Of a DNA stretch of 64,000 nucleotides, positions 48,323-56,409 are shown in pieces. The position numbers and the translations under genes are program-made. Source of the DNA: Palsa-1150 sp964531095. Its GTDB lineage: Bacteria; Myxococcota_A; Polyangia; Polyangiales; Polyangiaceae. Positions within the stretch are counted from its first letter, which is position 1; each line of letters begins with the position of its first letter. Location: contig CAZHED010000006.1 of NCBI GenBank assembly GCA_964531095.1, forward strand, positions 119,718-183,717, written 5' to 3'. Below the pieces are notes generated by a model that saw only the letters and a program-made list of their open reading frames with translations, was not told the origin of the DNA and did not search any database.

Positions 48323-49318
48323 ATGAGCGGGATCGCATCCCTCGTTCGATTCGCTCGGCCTGCGATCGATCCCCTCGCGCTCTTTTCGTTCAACCGCATT
48401 GGGTTCGCCTGGAATCGACGCGGGTTCGACCCCGACGACTCGCCCCGGGACGCCGGGGGGCGCATTGCCCTCGTGACCGGCGCGAACTCCGGCATCGGTC
48501 GCGCGACATCGCGGGCGCTTGCGCGACGCGGCTTTGACGTGTGGATGCTCTGCCGTGATCCCGGTCGAGGCGCCGAGGCGCGTGACGCGATCGCGCGCGA
48601 GTGTCGCGAGGATCGTGTGCACCTTGCCGTCGTCGACATGTCGAGCCTCGCCTCGATTCGACGCTTCGTTCGGGAGTTTCCGCCGAACCGCGTCGACGTG
48701 CTCGTGCACAACGCCGGCGTGCTTCCGCAGGACAAGCACGTCACGGGCGATGGCGTCGAGCTGACGTTTGCGACCAACGTGGTCGGCCCTTTCGCTCTGA
48801 CGGCGCTCCTCTTGGATCGACTCTCGCCGTCGACCGATGCCCGCGTCATCTTCGTCGCCTCGGGCGGTCTTTACCTGCAGCGCCTCGATCTCTCGCTGGT
48901 CGCCGTCGATGCGTCGCGGTTCGACGGCACGCGCGCGTACGCCAACGCCAAGCGGGCGCAAGTCGTCCTTGCGCACATCCTCGCGCAGCGGTTCTCGAAC
49001 GGGCCACCCATCACCTTCTCGAGCATGCATCCCGGGTGGGCGGACACGACCGCCCTGCGCACGTCGCTCCCGAGGTTCCACTCGGTCATGCGGTATTTGC
49101 TCCGAAGCGCGGACGAGGGCGCCGACACGGTCGTCTGGCTTGCGGTGAGCGACCGCGCAAAGGGGACGCATGGATCGTTCTGGTTCGATCGCCGCGTGGC
49201 GCCCGAGTATCCGCTTTCTTGGACGCGCGAGAGCCCGGTCGCGCGCCGGGAGCTCCTGGCGTTGTGCGAGAAGCTCAGCGGCGTGACGTTCGAGAAGACC
49301 TGCGAAGAGGGGACCTGA
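48323..49318 (+). CDS. SDR family oxidoreductase (DHRS12-like)
   Basis: The 331-aa protein carries an N-terminal extension of ~45 residues ('LFSFNRIGFAWNRRGF') before the NAD-binding motif 'ALVTGANSGIGRATSRALAR'. Next come 'VLVHNAGVLPQDK', a Ser in the strand 'VIFVASGGLYLQ', and the catalytic 'YANAKRAQVV' (YxxxK). The extension and order resemble the DHRS12/retinol-dehydrogenase-like SDRs that often accompany CFA/DUF1365 genes. A step in acyl-chain or sterol-like lipid processing is inferred. It is in a tight array (7 bp after the CFA gene, 3 bp before DUF1475). Confidence 0.87.
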   Translation: MSGIASLVRFARPAIDPLALFSFNRIGFAWNRRGFDPDDSPRDAGGRIALVTGANSGIGRATSRALARRGFDVWMLCRDPGRGAEARDAIARECREDRVHLAVVDMSSLASIRRFVREFPPNRVDVLVHNAGVLPQDKHVTGDGVELTFATNVVGPFALTALLLDRLSPSTDARVIFVASGGLYLQRLDLSLVAVDASRFDGTRAYANAKRAQVVLAHILAQRFSNGPPITFSSMHPGWADTTALRTSLPRFHSVMRYLLRSADEGADTVVWLAVSDRAKGTHGSFWFDRRVAPEYPLSWTRESPVARRELLALCEKLSGVTFEKTCEEGT

Positions 49319-49321
49319 GCG

Positions 49322-49663
49322 GTGCGGGTAGCCATCCTTCTCTCTGCGCTCTTCGCTGCCGTGATGCTCGCGCTCCTTGGTTGCGCGTTCGTCGTGGGGG
49401 ACTTCTGGAACGAAGGTGGCGCCCTCCTGGCGCTGGCGTGGGGCAAAGTGACCTTGGCCGATCTCTATGTCGGCTTCGCGCTCTTCTCCGGCTGGGTCGT
49501 CTTCCGCGAAGCCAGTGTGCTGAAGGCCATGGCTTTCGTGGCGTTGGTGATGACCCTCGGGAATGTGTTCGCGTCGCTCTACGTCCTCATCGCGCTCCTC
49601 AGAAGCCGCGGCAACTGGGCCCGCTTTTGGCTCGGACATCGGTGCGCAGAAAAGGGAGGTTAA
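49322..49663 (+). CDS. DUF1475 small membrane protein
   Basis: The 113-aa protein starts with GTG and has three to four hydrophobic segments ('AAVMLALLGCAFVVGDFW', 'LADLYVGFALFSGWVVFREA', 'LVMTLGNVFASLYVLIALL'), as in DUF1475. It follows the SDR by 3 bp and precedes the DUF2878 gene by 6 bp; a clear SD GGGAGG lies inside its end for the next gene. Function unknown; probably an inner-membrane partner of the lipid pathway. Confidence 0.82.
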   Translation: MRVAILLSALFAAVMLALLGCAFVVGDFWNEGGALLALAWGKVTLADLYVGFALFSGWVVFREASVLKAMAFVALVMTLGNVFASLYVLIALLRSRGNWARFWLGHRCAEKGG

Positions 49664-49669
49664 TTGAAC

Positions 49670-50773
49670 ATGACCCCGCGCAGCGTACTGTCGTTCGCGT
49701 TCATGCAGGCGGGATGGTTCGCCTGCGTCCTCGGCGCCGTGCGCGGATTCGCATGGTTCGGGCCCACGGTGGTTTTCGCCGGTCTCGGCATTCACGTTCG
49801 GACCCAGCCGAAGGCGGAGCGCGCGAGAGAGGTCTGGGTCCTGGTCCTCGCGGCGGTGATCGGATTGCTCGCGGACAGCGCGCTTCTGCGAGTCGGTGTC
49901 ATGACCATCGCGGGCACTGCCGTCTCTCCGCCTTGGCTCGTCGCCCTCTGGCCGAACCTGGCCGCGGCGACCGCGCGTGGCGGAAGTCTGGGGTCGCTCG
50001 ACCGGCGCCCGATCCCAGGAGCGCTGCCCGGCGTATTCGGCGGGCCCTTGGCCTACGACGCGGGCGCGCGTCTCGGTGCGATCGGCCTCGCGCAGAGCCG
50101 ACTCGATGCACTCGTGACGATCGGCGCGGCGTGGTCTCTCGTGCTCCCGACGCTGTTCTGGCTCCGCCGACGGATCGGGGCCCCGCGCATCATGGTTGCC
50201 GCGTGCCTGATCGCGTCGACATGCTTCATCGCCGACGTGGGGCGCGCGGACCCGGGCACCGCGAACGGGGCGGGCGACCGGTCTGCCGAGCCGCGCGCGT
50301 CGGTCGTCGATCTTCGAGCGCGTTTTGCGGGTTTCTACCGATACGCAGGAACCGAGGCCGAACAGAAGGCACGCGCGGAGGCGATCGATCGAAGCGTGGA
50401 GGGGTTCTTCTTCGCCCTGCGCGGGATGGTACGCGCAAAGGTCGCGGAACGAACGCGGATCATGCCGACCTGCAAATTCGAGTTCAGCGGGGGAATCATC
50501 CGCTCGACGGTACCTGGTTACGCCATCGCGGTCAGCCCCGAGAGCGGGGCACCCGCGCCCTACCGTGTCGACGACGATGCCATCGTTCTGTCGCAACGCT
50601 TCGAAGGGCAGCGCCTCGTGCAAGTGTTCCGCGCCGACGAGGGCGGGACGCGAACGAACGAGCTCACGTTGAGCCCCGACGGCGCCCTCCTCGTGATGAG
50701 GGCCACGCTGAGCAGCCCCAAGCTGTCGATCCCCGTGGTCCCCACCCTGACGTATCGGCGGGTACAATCATGA
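49670..50773 (+). CDS. DUF2878 membrane protein with C-terminal soluble domain
   Basis: ATG 49670 gives 367 aa; a TTG at 49664 sits nearer to the SD and is an alternative. The first ~190 residues are DUF2878-like with about five membrane segments and 'PPWLVALWPNLAAATARGGS ... PGVFGGPLAYDAGARLG'. After 'ADVGRADPGTANGAG' comes a ~165-residue soluble domain ('FFFALRGMVRAKVAERTRIM', 'DDDAIVLSQRFEGQRLVQVF', 'LMVVPTLTYRRVQS'-like end) not part of usual DUF2878 and perhaps lipocalin-like, on the periplasmic side. It is the last gene of the lipid operon. Role unknown. Confidence 0.78.
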   Translation: MTPRSVLSFAFMQAGWFACVLGAVRGFAWFGPTVVFAGLGIHVRTQPKAERAREVWVLVLAAVIGLLADSALLRVGVMTIAGTAVSPPWLVALWPNLAAATARGGSLGSLDRRPIPGALPGVFGGPLAYDAGARLGAIGLAQSRLDALVTIGAAWSLVLPTLFWLRRRIGAPRIMVAACLIASTCFIADVGRADPGTANGAGDRSAEPRASVVDLRARFAGFYRYAGTEAEQKARAEAIDRSVEGFFFALRGMVRAKVAERTRIMPTCKFEFSGGIIRSTVPGYAIAVSPESGAPAPYRVDDDAIVLSQRFEGQRLVQVFRADEGGTRTNELTLSPDGALLVMRATLSSPKLSIPVVPTLTYRRVQS

Positions 50774-51016
50774 AGTCTGCGAGATCACCACGGTGTCCGC
50801 GACGCGCGAAGGGAGGCGGCGGCAGCCGAGTGGAATTCCTTTGGAGCTGCTCGGTGCTTCGCGCGCTCGAAGTGGCCGCCGCGATACGCGACCGCGATCG
50901 CACGGCCAACCGGCTTCCTCATCGACTCGGGCAGGTGCGGTGCTACGCTGCCGTCCACTGCGGTTCGTGCGGGGAGCGTGGAAACGTTGATGATGACGGG
51001 GCCCCAAACATTGCGA

Positions 51017-51365
51017 ATGCGCAGCGCGGTGTGCGCGCTGAGCCTTCTCGCGGCGTGTGGTGGGGGCGTGTCCAAAGGCGACCGCATGCAAGCCATGCCA
51101 CCCGACGCCCAGACGGCCTCGGGGTCGAGTAGTGGCTCCTCTTCGAGTTCAGGTGGTCCCCAAGGCGCGGTTGACGCATCGCCCGACGCCCAGACGGCCT
51201 CGGGGTCGAGTAGTGGATCCTCTCACGCCCAATGCCAAGTACGTGGCTGACGGCGCGACGATCCCCTGGCCGGCCGGTGTGGCTGGGAGCGGCGGTGCGA
51301 GCGAAATGTATGTCGCCGAGATAGAAATCGTCGACGCTTGCCAAACGCCTGTCGTCGCCTGGTAA
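51017..51365 (+). pseudogene. Broken lipoprotein gene with internal duplication
   Basis: ATG 51017 gives a lipoprotein start ('MRSAVCALSLLAACGGG') and a Ser/Gly linker. A 35-bp sequence (51101-51135) is repeated exactly at 51182-51216. After the second copy the frame hits a stop at 51250, but another frame continues through 51365 with protein-like sequence ('NAKYVADGATIPWPAGVAGS', 'GASEMYVAEIEIVDAC'). A frameshift or slippage at the repeat therefore probably split the gene, leaving a short remnant. A sequencing or assembly error in the repeat is possible. Confidence 0.6.
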
Positions 51366-51385
51366 CGGTCGAGCGTATCGTCCAT

Positions 51386-52744
51386 TCAAGCCTCCGAGGT
51401 CGGGCTTGGGCGCTTGACCTCGTGGACGTCGTCCGTCGGAACGCGGGCCTTGCGCTGGAGTCGCAGCGCCTGAACCGCGTCGGGCACCGCGTAGCCCGTG
51501 ATCAGGCGTGCGCCGCGCCGGTAGGTCACGTACGACCAAGCCCAGTTGATCATGACGACGAGCCGGTTCTTGAAGCCGATGAGATACCAGATGTGCACGA
51601 GGAGCCACGCCAGCCATGCGATCCAGCCGGACAGATGGATTCGGCGCATCATCGCCACTGCGCGGCTTCGTCCGATCGTCGCCATCGAGCCCTTGTCCGT
51701 GTAGTGGAACGCCTTCGCCTCCTGGCCGTCGATGGCCCGCCCAATCGACTGGGCGACCGCGCGAGCCTCTTGCATGGCCACTGGGCTCACGCCCGGAAGC
51801 GGTTTGCCGTCTTTGCCGCGAACCAGCGCCGCGTCGCCGATGACAAATGCGCGGGGGTGCCCGGGCACGCTCAGGTCTTCATTCACGGGCACGCGATCGG
51901 AGCGATCGAGGGGCACGCCAAGCGTCTTCGTGAGCGGGTTCGCCCGTACGCCCGCCGCCCAGAGAACGACAGAGCACGCGATGCGTTCCTCGCCCAACCG
52001 TACGCCACCTGGTTCGATCGATGACACCCGAGCGCCGGTGCGAACCTCCACACCGAGCTCGTGAAGCTGAGCGACGGCGCGCTCGGACAAGTCCTCCGGG
52101 AAGGACGCGAGAATTCTCGGACCGGCCTCGAGTAGCCTCACTCTCGTCGCGGAAGGATCGATGCTGCGGAAGTCGCGGTCGAGCGCGAACCTCGCCAGTT
52201 CTGCCAGGGCGCCGGCGAGCTCCACGCCCGTGGGACCGCCACCGATAACGACGAAGCTAAGGAGTTCCTCGCGCCGTTTCGGGTCTGGTTCGCGCTCCGC
52301 GAGCTCGAACGCGAGAAGCACCCGCCGGCGGATGTCCACGGCGTCTTCGAGCGACTTCAACCCCGGGGCCGCTTTCGCCCAATCGTCGTGCCCGAAGTAC
52401 GACGTGTCGGCCCCGCAGGCGAGAATGACGAAGTCCCAAGGCAGAACGCCGCCGTCGTCGATGCGCACCGTGCGCGCGGCGAGGTCGACGCTCGACACTT
52501 CCGCCATGAGCACGGTCGCGTTCGACTGCCGGTGCACAATCGAGCGAATGGGCTGAGCAATGTCCGCGGGGGACAGTCCCGCCATCGCGACCTGGTAGAG
52601 GAGCGGCTGAAAGGTGTGATGGTTGGTCTTGTCGATCAGCGTGACGCGAACCGGCGACCGGGCGAGCGCTTGGGTCGCCGTCAGCCCACCGAATCCGCCG
52701 CCGATGACCACGACATGAGGTTGCGGGTCGACTCTTTGCGCCAT
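51386..52744 (-). CDS. ndh: Type II NADH dehydrogenase
   Basis: The 452-aa NDH-2 starts at ATG 52744 ('MAQRVDPQPHVVVIGGGFGG'), with FAD motif 'IGGGFGGLTATQALA', NAD motif 'FVVIGGGPTGVELAGALAE', 'LWAAGVRANPLTKTL', 'AFVIGDAAL' and a C-terminal amphipathic/membrane region ('WIAWLAWLLVHIWYLIGFKN') that anchors it to the inner membrane. It oxidises NADH and reduces quinone without proton pumping. Unlike the enzyme at 38655 it has no cNMP domain. Its ribosome site lies within a hairpin (52751-52788). Confidence 0.93.
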   Translation of the reverse strand: MAQRVDPQPHVVVIGGGFGGLTATQALARSPVRVTLIDKTNHHTFQPLLYQVAMAGLSPADIAQPIRSIVHRQSNATVLMAEVSSVDLAARTVRIDDGGVLPWDFVILACGADTSYFGHDDWAKAAPGLKSLEDAVDIRRRVLLAFELAEREPDPKRREELLSFVVIGGGPTGVELAGALAELARFALDRDFRSIDPSATRVRLLEAGPRILASFPEDLSERAVAQLHELGVEVRTGARVSSIEPGGVRLGEERIACSVVLWAAGVRANPLTKTLGVPLDRSDRVPVNEDLSVPGHPRAFVIGDAALVRGKDGKPLPGVSPVAMQEARAVAQSIGRAIDGQEAKAFHYTDKGSMATIGRSRAVAMMRRIHLSGWIAWLAWLLVHIWYLIGFKNRLVVMINWAWSYVTYRRGARLITGYAVPDAVQALRLQRKARVPTDDVHEVKRPSPTSEA

Positions 52745-52750
52745 CTGCGG

Positions 52751-52788
52751 GCCCTCGCGAGACAACGTACGGGCGCGCCCGCGAGGGC
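52751..52788 (-). promoter_or_regulatory. Hairpin masking the ndh ribosome-binding site
   Basis: A perfect 9-bp inverted repeat, GCCCTCGCG / CGCGAGGGC, with a 20-base loop lies just before ndh on the minus strand. The downstream arm contains GAGGG, about 8 bases from the ATG at 52744. Folding would hide the ribosome site, so the element could control translation or be a regulator site. Confidence 0.55.
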
Positions 52789-53031
52789 TCAAGGTCCGCG
52801 CGGTCGCCCAGCCTCCGTGCTTGCGCTCGCCAAGGGTCGCAGTGACGCCGCCGGCCGCAGCGTCGGTCGCACCGCGAGGGATGCGGCCGAGTCATGGCGG
52901 AGGGAATCAGCCGAAGCGAATGGCGGACAGGGTCATCCCCATGATGTTGTCTCGAAACACCGTCTCTGCGCGATCGTTTCTCGCGGCGCCGGCGGCTTTC
53001 GACCATCCCGTTCCACCTCCGGCACGACGCT

Positions 53032-54345
53032 TTACGTGAGCTCACGAACGGCGCGCAACGCCACGTCGATCTCTTGCGGCGAATTGAGCAGGCCGGGCGT
53101 GAGCCGCGCGTACGACTTCTCATAGGGCGTCTGACTTGCGATGATGCGCTTCTGCCCGAGTTTGGCGACGACCGCATCGGGCGAAAGCCCGGCGACGTCG
53201 AAGCAGACGAGCCCGGCCGACAGCGCATCGGCGCTTGGCGTGTAGACCTTGAGATTCGGCATGCGCGCCAAGCCCTCTTTAAGCTGCCGATTGAGCGCGT
53301 GAATGCGCGAGGCGACGCGCGCTCGCCCGATCCGCTCGTGCAGACGGAACGCCTCTGCGAGCGCCCATCGATGCTCGAACGAGTGAAACCCGCCGGGCGT
53401 GATACGTCGCGCGAGCACCGGCGGCCCCCCCCTGTCGCGCCCGGGAATCTTACCGGGTACCATATCGAATGGCGGGATCGTGGGGCGCACGGCGGGCCAG
53501 GCGCTCGCGCGTCCCCAGACCAGGCCGGTGCCGCGCGGGCCGAAGATCCACTTGTGACAACCGGCGACGAAGAAGTCGCAGCCCAGCTCGGAGACGGCGT
53601 TCTCCGTCGATCCGAAGCCGTGGACCCCGTCGACGCAGAGAAGGGCGCGATCCTTCTCGTCACGTCCGGCGTTCGCTCGCGCCACGGCGGCGGCGATGTG
53701 CGCGACCGGAAGGCGCACGCCCGTTCCCGAATGAACCCAGGTCAACGCGACCACGCGCGTGCGCAGAGTCATCGCTGCCGACACGGCGCCGACAATCTCC
53801 TCCTCCGAGGCACTCTCGGATCGCGCGTAGAGCGCGATGCGCTTCACGGTCGCGCCAGTCCGCGCAGCAGCGTTTTCCAGCGAAGTCTTCGTCGAATAGT
53901 GATCGTGCTCGGTCGTGAGAATCTCGTCGCCAGCGCGGAGATCGAGCGCCGTATAGAGGAGCGCGAGGCCCATGGTGGTGCTGTCGGTCAGCGCGATCTC
54001 GTCCGGATCGCCGCCTACGTACCGCGCCGCCGCGATGCGCGTTTCTAGCTCGAGTCGGCCTCCGTTCTCCTCCAGGTAGGTGACGGGGTCCTCGTCGAGG
54101 CCGCCGCGATGCCGTTCGATCGCCTCACGCACGGGGGCAGGGTGCGACGCGAGCAGCAGACCGGTCATGTGGATCCGGTCCCGCGCGAGAGGAAACAGAT
54201 CGCGAATGAGCGACCATTCGTCCGAGGCGGGTGCGACGGCGGCCCCGTGGCTCGCGATGGCACTCGGGTGACAGGCCTCAGGCCCGAACGCGCCCGCGGC
54301 GAGCGTGACTCCGAGGAAACGGCGGCGATCGAGGACCGTGTGCAT
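53032..54345 (-). CDS. Tat-exported class V PLP-dependent aminotransferase-fold enzyme
   Basis: ATG 54345 gives 437 aa with a twin-arginine-type signal ('MHTVLDRRRFLGVTLAAGAF'). The fold-type I core shows 'YVGGDPDEIALTDSTTMGLA', 'LTTEHDHYSTKTSLENAA', 'LLCVDGVHGFGS', the PLP Lys in 'FVAGCHKWIFGPRGTGL', and 'QTPYEKSYARLTPGLLN'. The family includes isopenicillin N epimerase and cysteine-desulfurase-like enzymes; the reaction is unknown. Tat export fits folding with cofactor before transport. It lies 25 bp after the GYD gene on the same strand. Confidence 0.86.
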   Translation of the reverse strand: MHTVLDRRRFLGVTLAAGAFGPEACHPSAIASHGAAVAPASDEWSLIRDLFPLARDRIHMTGLLLASHPAPVREAIERHRGGLDEDPVTYLEENGGRLELETRIAAARYVGGDPDEIALTDSTTMGLALLYTALDLRAGDEILTTEHDHYSTKTSLENAAARTGATVKRIALYARSESASEEEIVGAVSAAMTLRTRVVALTWVHSGTGVRLPVAHIAAAVARANAGRDEKDRALLCVDGVHGFGSTENAVSELGCDFFVAGCHKWIFGPRGTGLVWGRASAWPAVRPTIPPFDMVPGKIPGRDRGGPPVLARRITPGGFHSFEHRWALAEAFRLHERIGRARVASRIHALNRQLKEGLARMPNLKVYTPSADALSAGLVCFDVAGLSPDAVVAKLGQKRIIASQTPYEKSYARLTPGLLNSPQEIDVALRAVRELT

Positions 54346-54370
54346 CCCCGCAAGCGTACCGGCGCTAGGT

Positions 54371-54688
54371 TCAGGTTCCGGGAGCGCGGTACGTTGGGCG
54401 CTTTTTGGCCGCTTCATCCATTTCGGTCGGGGTGAGGATTTCGAAAGACTTGCCGGCGGTGACAGCGCCCGAGGCGAAGACGGTAGCCGAGAGCGCTGCG
54501 ACGCTCACGGGGTCCGGTAGGTTGACGACAATGAAGTACGTCGGCGGAGCAAAATACATCGAATCCAGGGTGCCGCCGAGCGACGCAACGAGCTTTTTCA
54601 CGGCTTGCTCGCGGCCCGAGCCCCCATCCTTCAAGAGCCCCTTCAGGCCTTCGACCGTGTAATCGCCTTGCAAGAAATACTTGATCAT
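54371..54688 (-). CDS. GYD domain protein, 105 aa
   Basis: The small protein has the GYD pattern: 'MIKYFLQGDYTVEGLKGLLK', 'AVKKLVASLGGTLDSMYF', 'YFIVVNLPDPVSVAALSATV' and an AGxVxAxK-like end. GYD proteins are ferredoxin-like-fold proteins of unknown function, often small and cytosolic. It precedes the Tat-exported aminotransferase by 25 bp on the same strand. No other motif. Confidence 0.85.
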   Translation of the reverse strand: MIKYFLQGDYTVEGLKGLLKDGGSGREQAVKKLVASLGGTLDSMYFAPPTYFIVVNLPDPVSVAALSATVFASGAVTAGKSFEILTPTEMDEAAKKRPTYRAPGT

Positions 54689-55098
54689 GTCGGATCACTC
54701 CTTCGAAGAGGTCGGATGCTACGTCCGCGCATATCACACCGGAGCGAGGACGCCGGTCAAGGCTGCCCGTTTTCCTTGCGCCGCCCCCCCGGAGGCGAAT
54801 CGGAGGCCTCCAGCGGCGCGTACGGACGGGAAATCCTTCCTGGAGCAACGCCCGCACGCGCAGTGCCCAGCTCCGACAGGGCACGCGCGGTGGCGACCTC
54901 CGTTCGGCAGATCGCCACGGCGTCGGAGCTGCCGATCGCGGAGACGCGTTAGGGACCGCGCCCGGCCCGAACGGCGCTGCGGGTCGAGCCGCTCGGGGGG
55001 GCGGCGCCTGCCCGCATTCGCGCGGCGGGTTGTGCGGCGGACGAGATGGCGTCGGTCGCGCCGAGATCCGTCGGCGGACCGGGCGCGCGCCCATCGCC
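54689..55098. other. Gene-free stretch between GYD and SDR genes
   Basis: Some 410 bp with short open frames on both strands but none with recognisable sequence, ribosome site or consistent codon pattern. It should hold the promoter of the leftward GYD gene in its left part. No hairpin with a T-run or repeat was noticed. Confidence 0.3.
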
Positions 55099-55875
55099 TC
55101 AATCGGGCTTCGCGAGCATTCGCTCCATCGGTTTGCTCAGCTGCGCCAGGATAAACTCAGGCGCTACGCGGTTCATGAACTTGAGCGAATTGGCCTGACC
55201 GGGCCGGATCTCCAGGTGATCCTTCGCGAACCCGTCTAGGAATTGGCGAACAAGCTCGCTTACCTTCATGATGGCCACCCCCTTCATGTCGGGCGATTTC
55301 GGGTCGAAGAGCTCGGTCTCGGTGGCGGGCGGCGCAAGCTCGAAGACTTTCACCGAAGTCTTCTTGAGCTGGACGCGCAGCGACCGCGAGAACGAGTTCA
55401 TAGCTGCCTTCGTCGCACAGTAAACGGGCGCGCTTGGCAACGGCACGAAGGCCAGACCGGAGGAGACCATGACAATCGCCGCGCTGGGCAACTTCTTCAG
55501 CAGCGGCAGAAAGCGCATGACCATCCACACGGGCCCTTTGAAGTTGGTGTCGACTTCGCGGGTGAGCTCTTCGAGGCCCTGCTCTTCGGTGTTGAGGTTG
55601 ATGGTCCGCATCACGCCCGCGTTGTTCACGAGAATGTTCAGCGCCGGAAACTCGTTGGTTACGCGCGCAAAAAGAGAATCGACATCTTCGATCCGGCTCG
55701 CGTCGCTCTGGATGGCGTGGAGGTTCGGGAGCTGCTTTTGTGCCCGCTCGAGCCTTTCCTTGTTACGCCCCGTGACGATGACGGTGTTGTTCCGCTTCAA
55801 GAGCTCCTTCGCCAATTCGAGGCCAATTCCGCTGGTGCCACCAGTGATGAGAATCGTGTTTCCGTCGAGCTTCAT
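55099..55875 (-). CDS. SDR family oxidoreductase (DltE-like)
   Basis: The 258-aa classical SDR has 'ILITGGTSGIGLELAKELLK' (NAD(P)), 'NILVNNAGVM', the catalytic Ser in 'AAIVMVSSGLAFVPLPSAP' and 'YCATKAAMNSFSRSL' (YxxxK). It resembles the DltE/YbbO-type SDRs, with undefined substrate. Codon use is less G+C-biased than in neighbouring genes, perhaps reflecting recent transfer. It has no close neighbour on the same strand. The start is ATG 55875, just after a GGAGTGG-like site (minus strand). Confidence 0.9.
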   Translation of the reverse strand: MKLDGNTILITGGTSGIGLELAKELLKRNNTVIVTGRNKERLERAQKQLPNLHAIQSDASRIEDVDSLFARVTNEFPALNILVNNAGVMRTINLNTEEQGLEELTREVDTNFKGPVWMVMRFLPLLKKLPSAAIVMVSSGLAFVPLPSAPVYCATKAAMNSFSRSLRVQLKKTSVKVFELAPPATETELFDPKSPDMKGVAIMKVSELVRQFLDGFAKDHLEIRPGQANSLKFMNRVAPEFILAQLSKPMERMLAKPD

Positions 55876-55936
55876 GGGCCACTCCTTTTTTGTCGTCCGG
55901 TCGTACTATGAAGCTCACGGCCGATCCACCGTGCGC

Positions 55937-56164
55937 TCAGGTCGGACGGAGCGCAATGTCCGCCACTTTCGCCTCCAGCGCAGCCGCTTTCTTCGCTCTT
56001 CGCAGGCTTCCAAAGCCAACCTTCGCATCGCGCGAATGAACCCATCGCGCCTGTTCGGACAAACGGGAATCAACGACGGCGCCTGCACCGAATTTGGAGA
56101 TGCGGCTCGCGCGCGGCCCGATGACGAAGTACGGTTCCGCTGATTCGGCTGGCGCGCACCGCAC
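55937..56164 (-). CDS. Possible small hypothetical protein or gene remnant
   Basis: This 75-aa frame (GTG start; upstream in-frame stop near 56198) reads 'YFVIGPRASRISKFGAGAVV' and 'SLRRAKKAAALEAKVADIAL', more protein-like than random frames, but it has no family match that I recognise. It may be a remnant. Just upstream lies a tandem 17-bp direct repeat (56167-56183 and 56184-56200). Confidence 0.3.
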   Translation of the reverse strand: MRCAPAESAEPYFVIGPRASRISKFGAGAVVDSRLSEQARWVHSRDAKVGFGSLRRAKKAAALEAKVADIALRPT

Positions 56165-56409
56165 GGTCCGGGGCCCGCTTCTATCCGGGGCCCGCTTCTA
56201 GAGGAGGACAACGAAGCCGCGCGACGTAGGACCGCTGCACGAATCCAAACGCCTTCGAGAACTGGTCCGGGCCATGCATCGGTCCGAACGTGACCACCAA
56301 ATTCCCATCGGTCCCGCCGTACCACCGCTGGACACTTCGCGCGTGGGTCGCGAACCACGTGCGACTGGTTCGCGGAGCTCTGGGCGAAGGTTGGCCAGGG
56401 GGGCAGCGG

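Noticed and set aside
48266..50767. 833-aa open frame on the minus strand
   Set aside because: It is antisense to the SDR, DUF1475 and DUF2878 genes of the lipid operon and has no recognisable domain.
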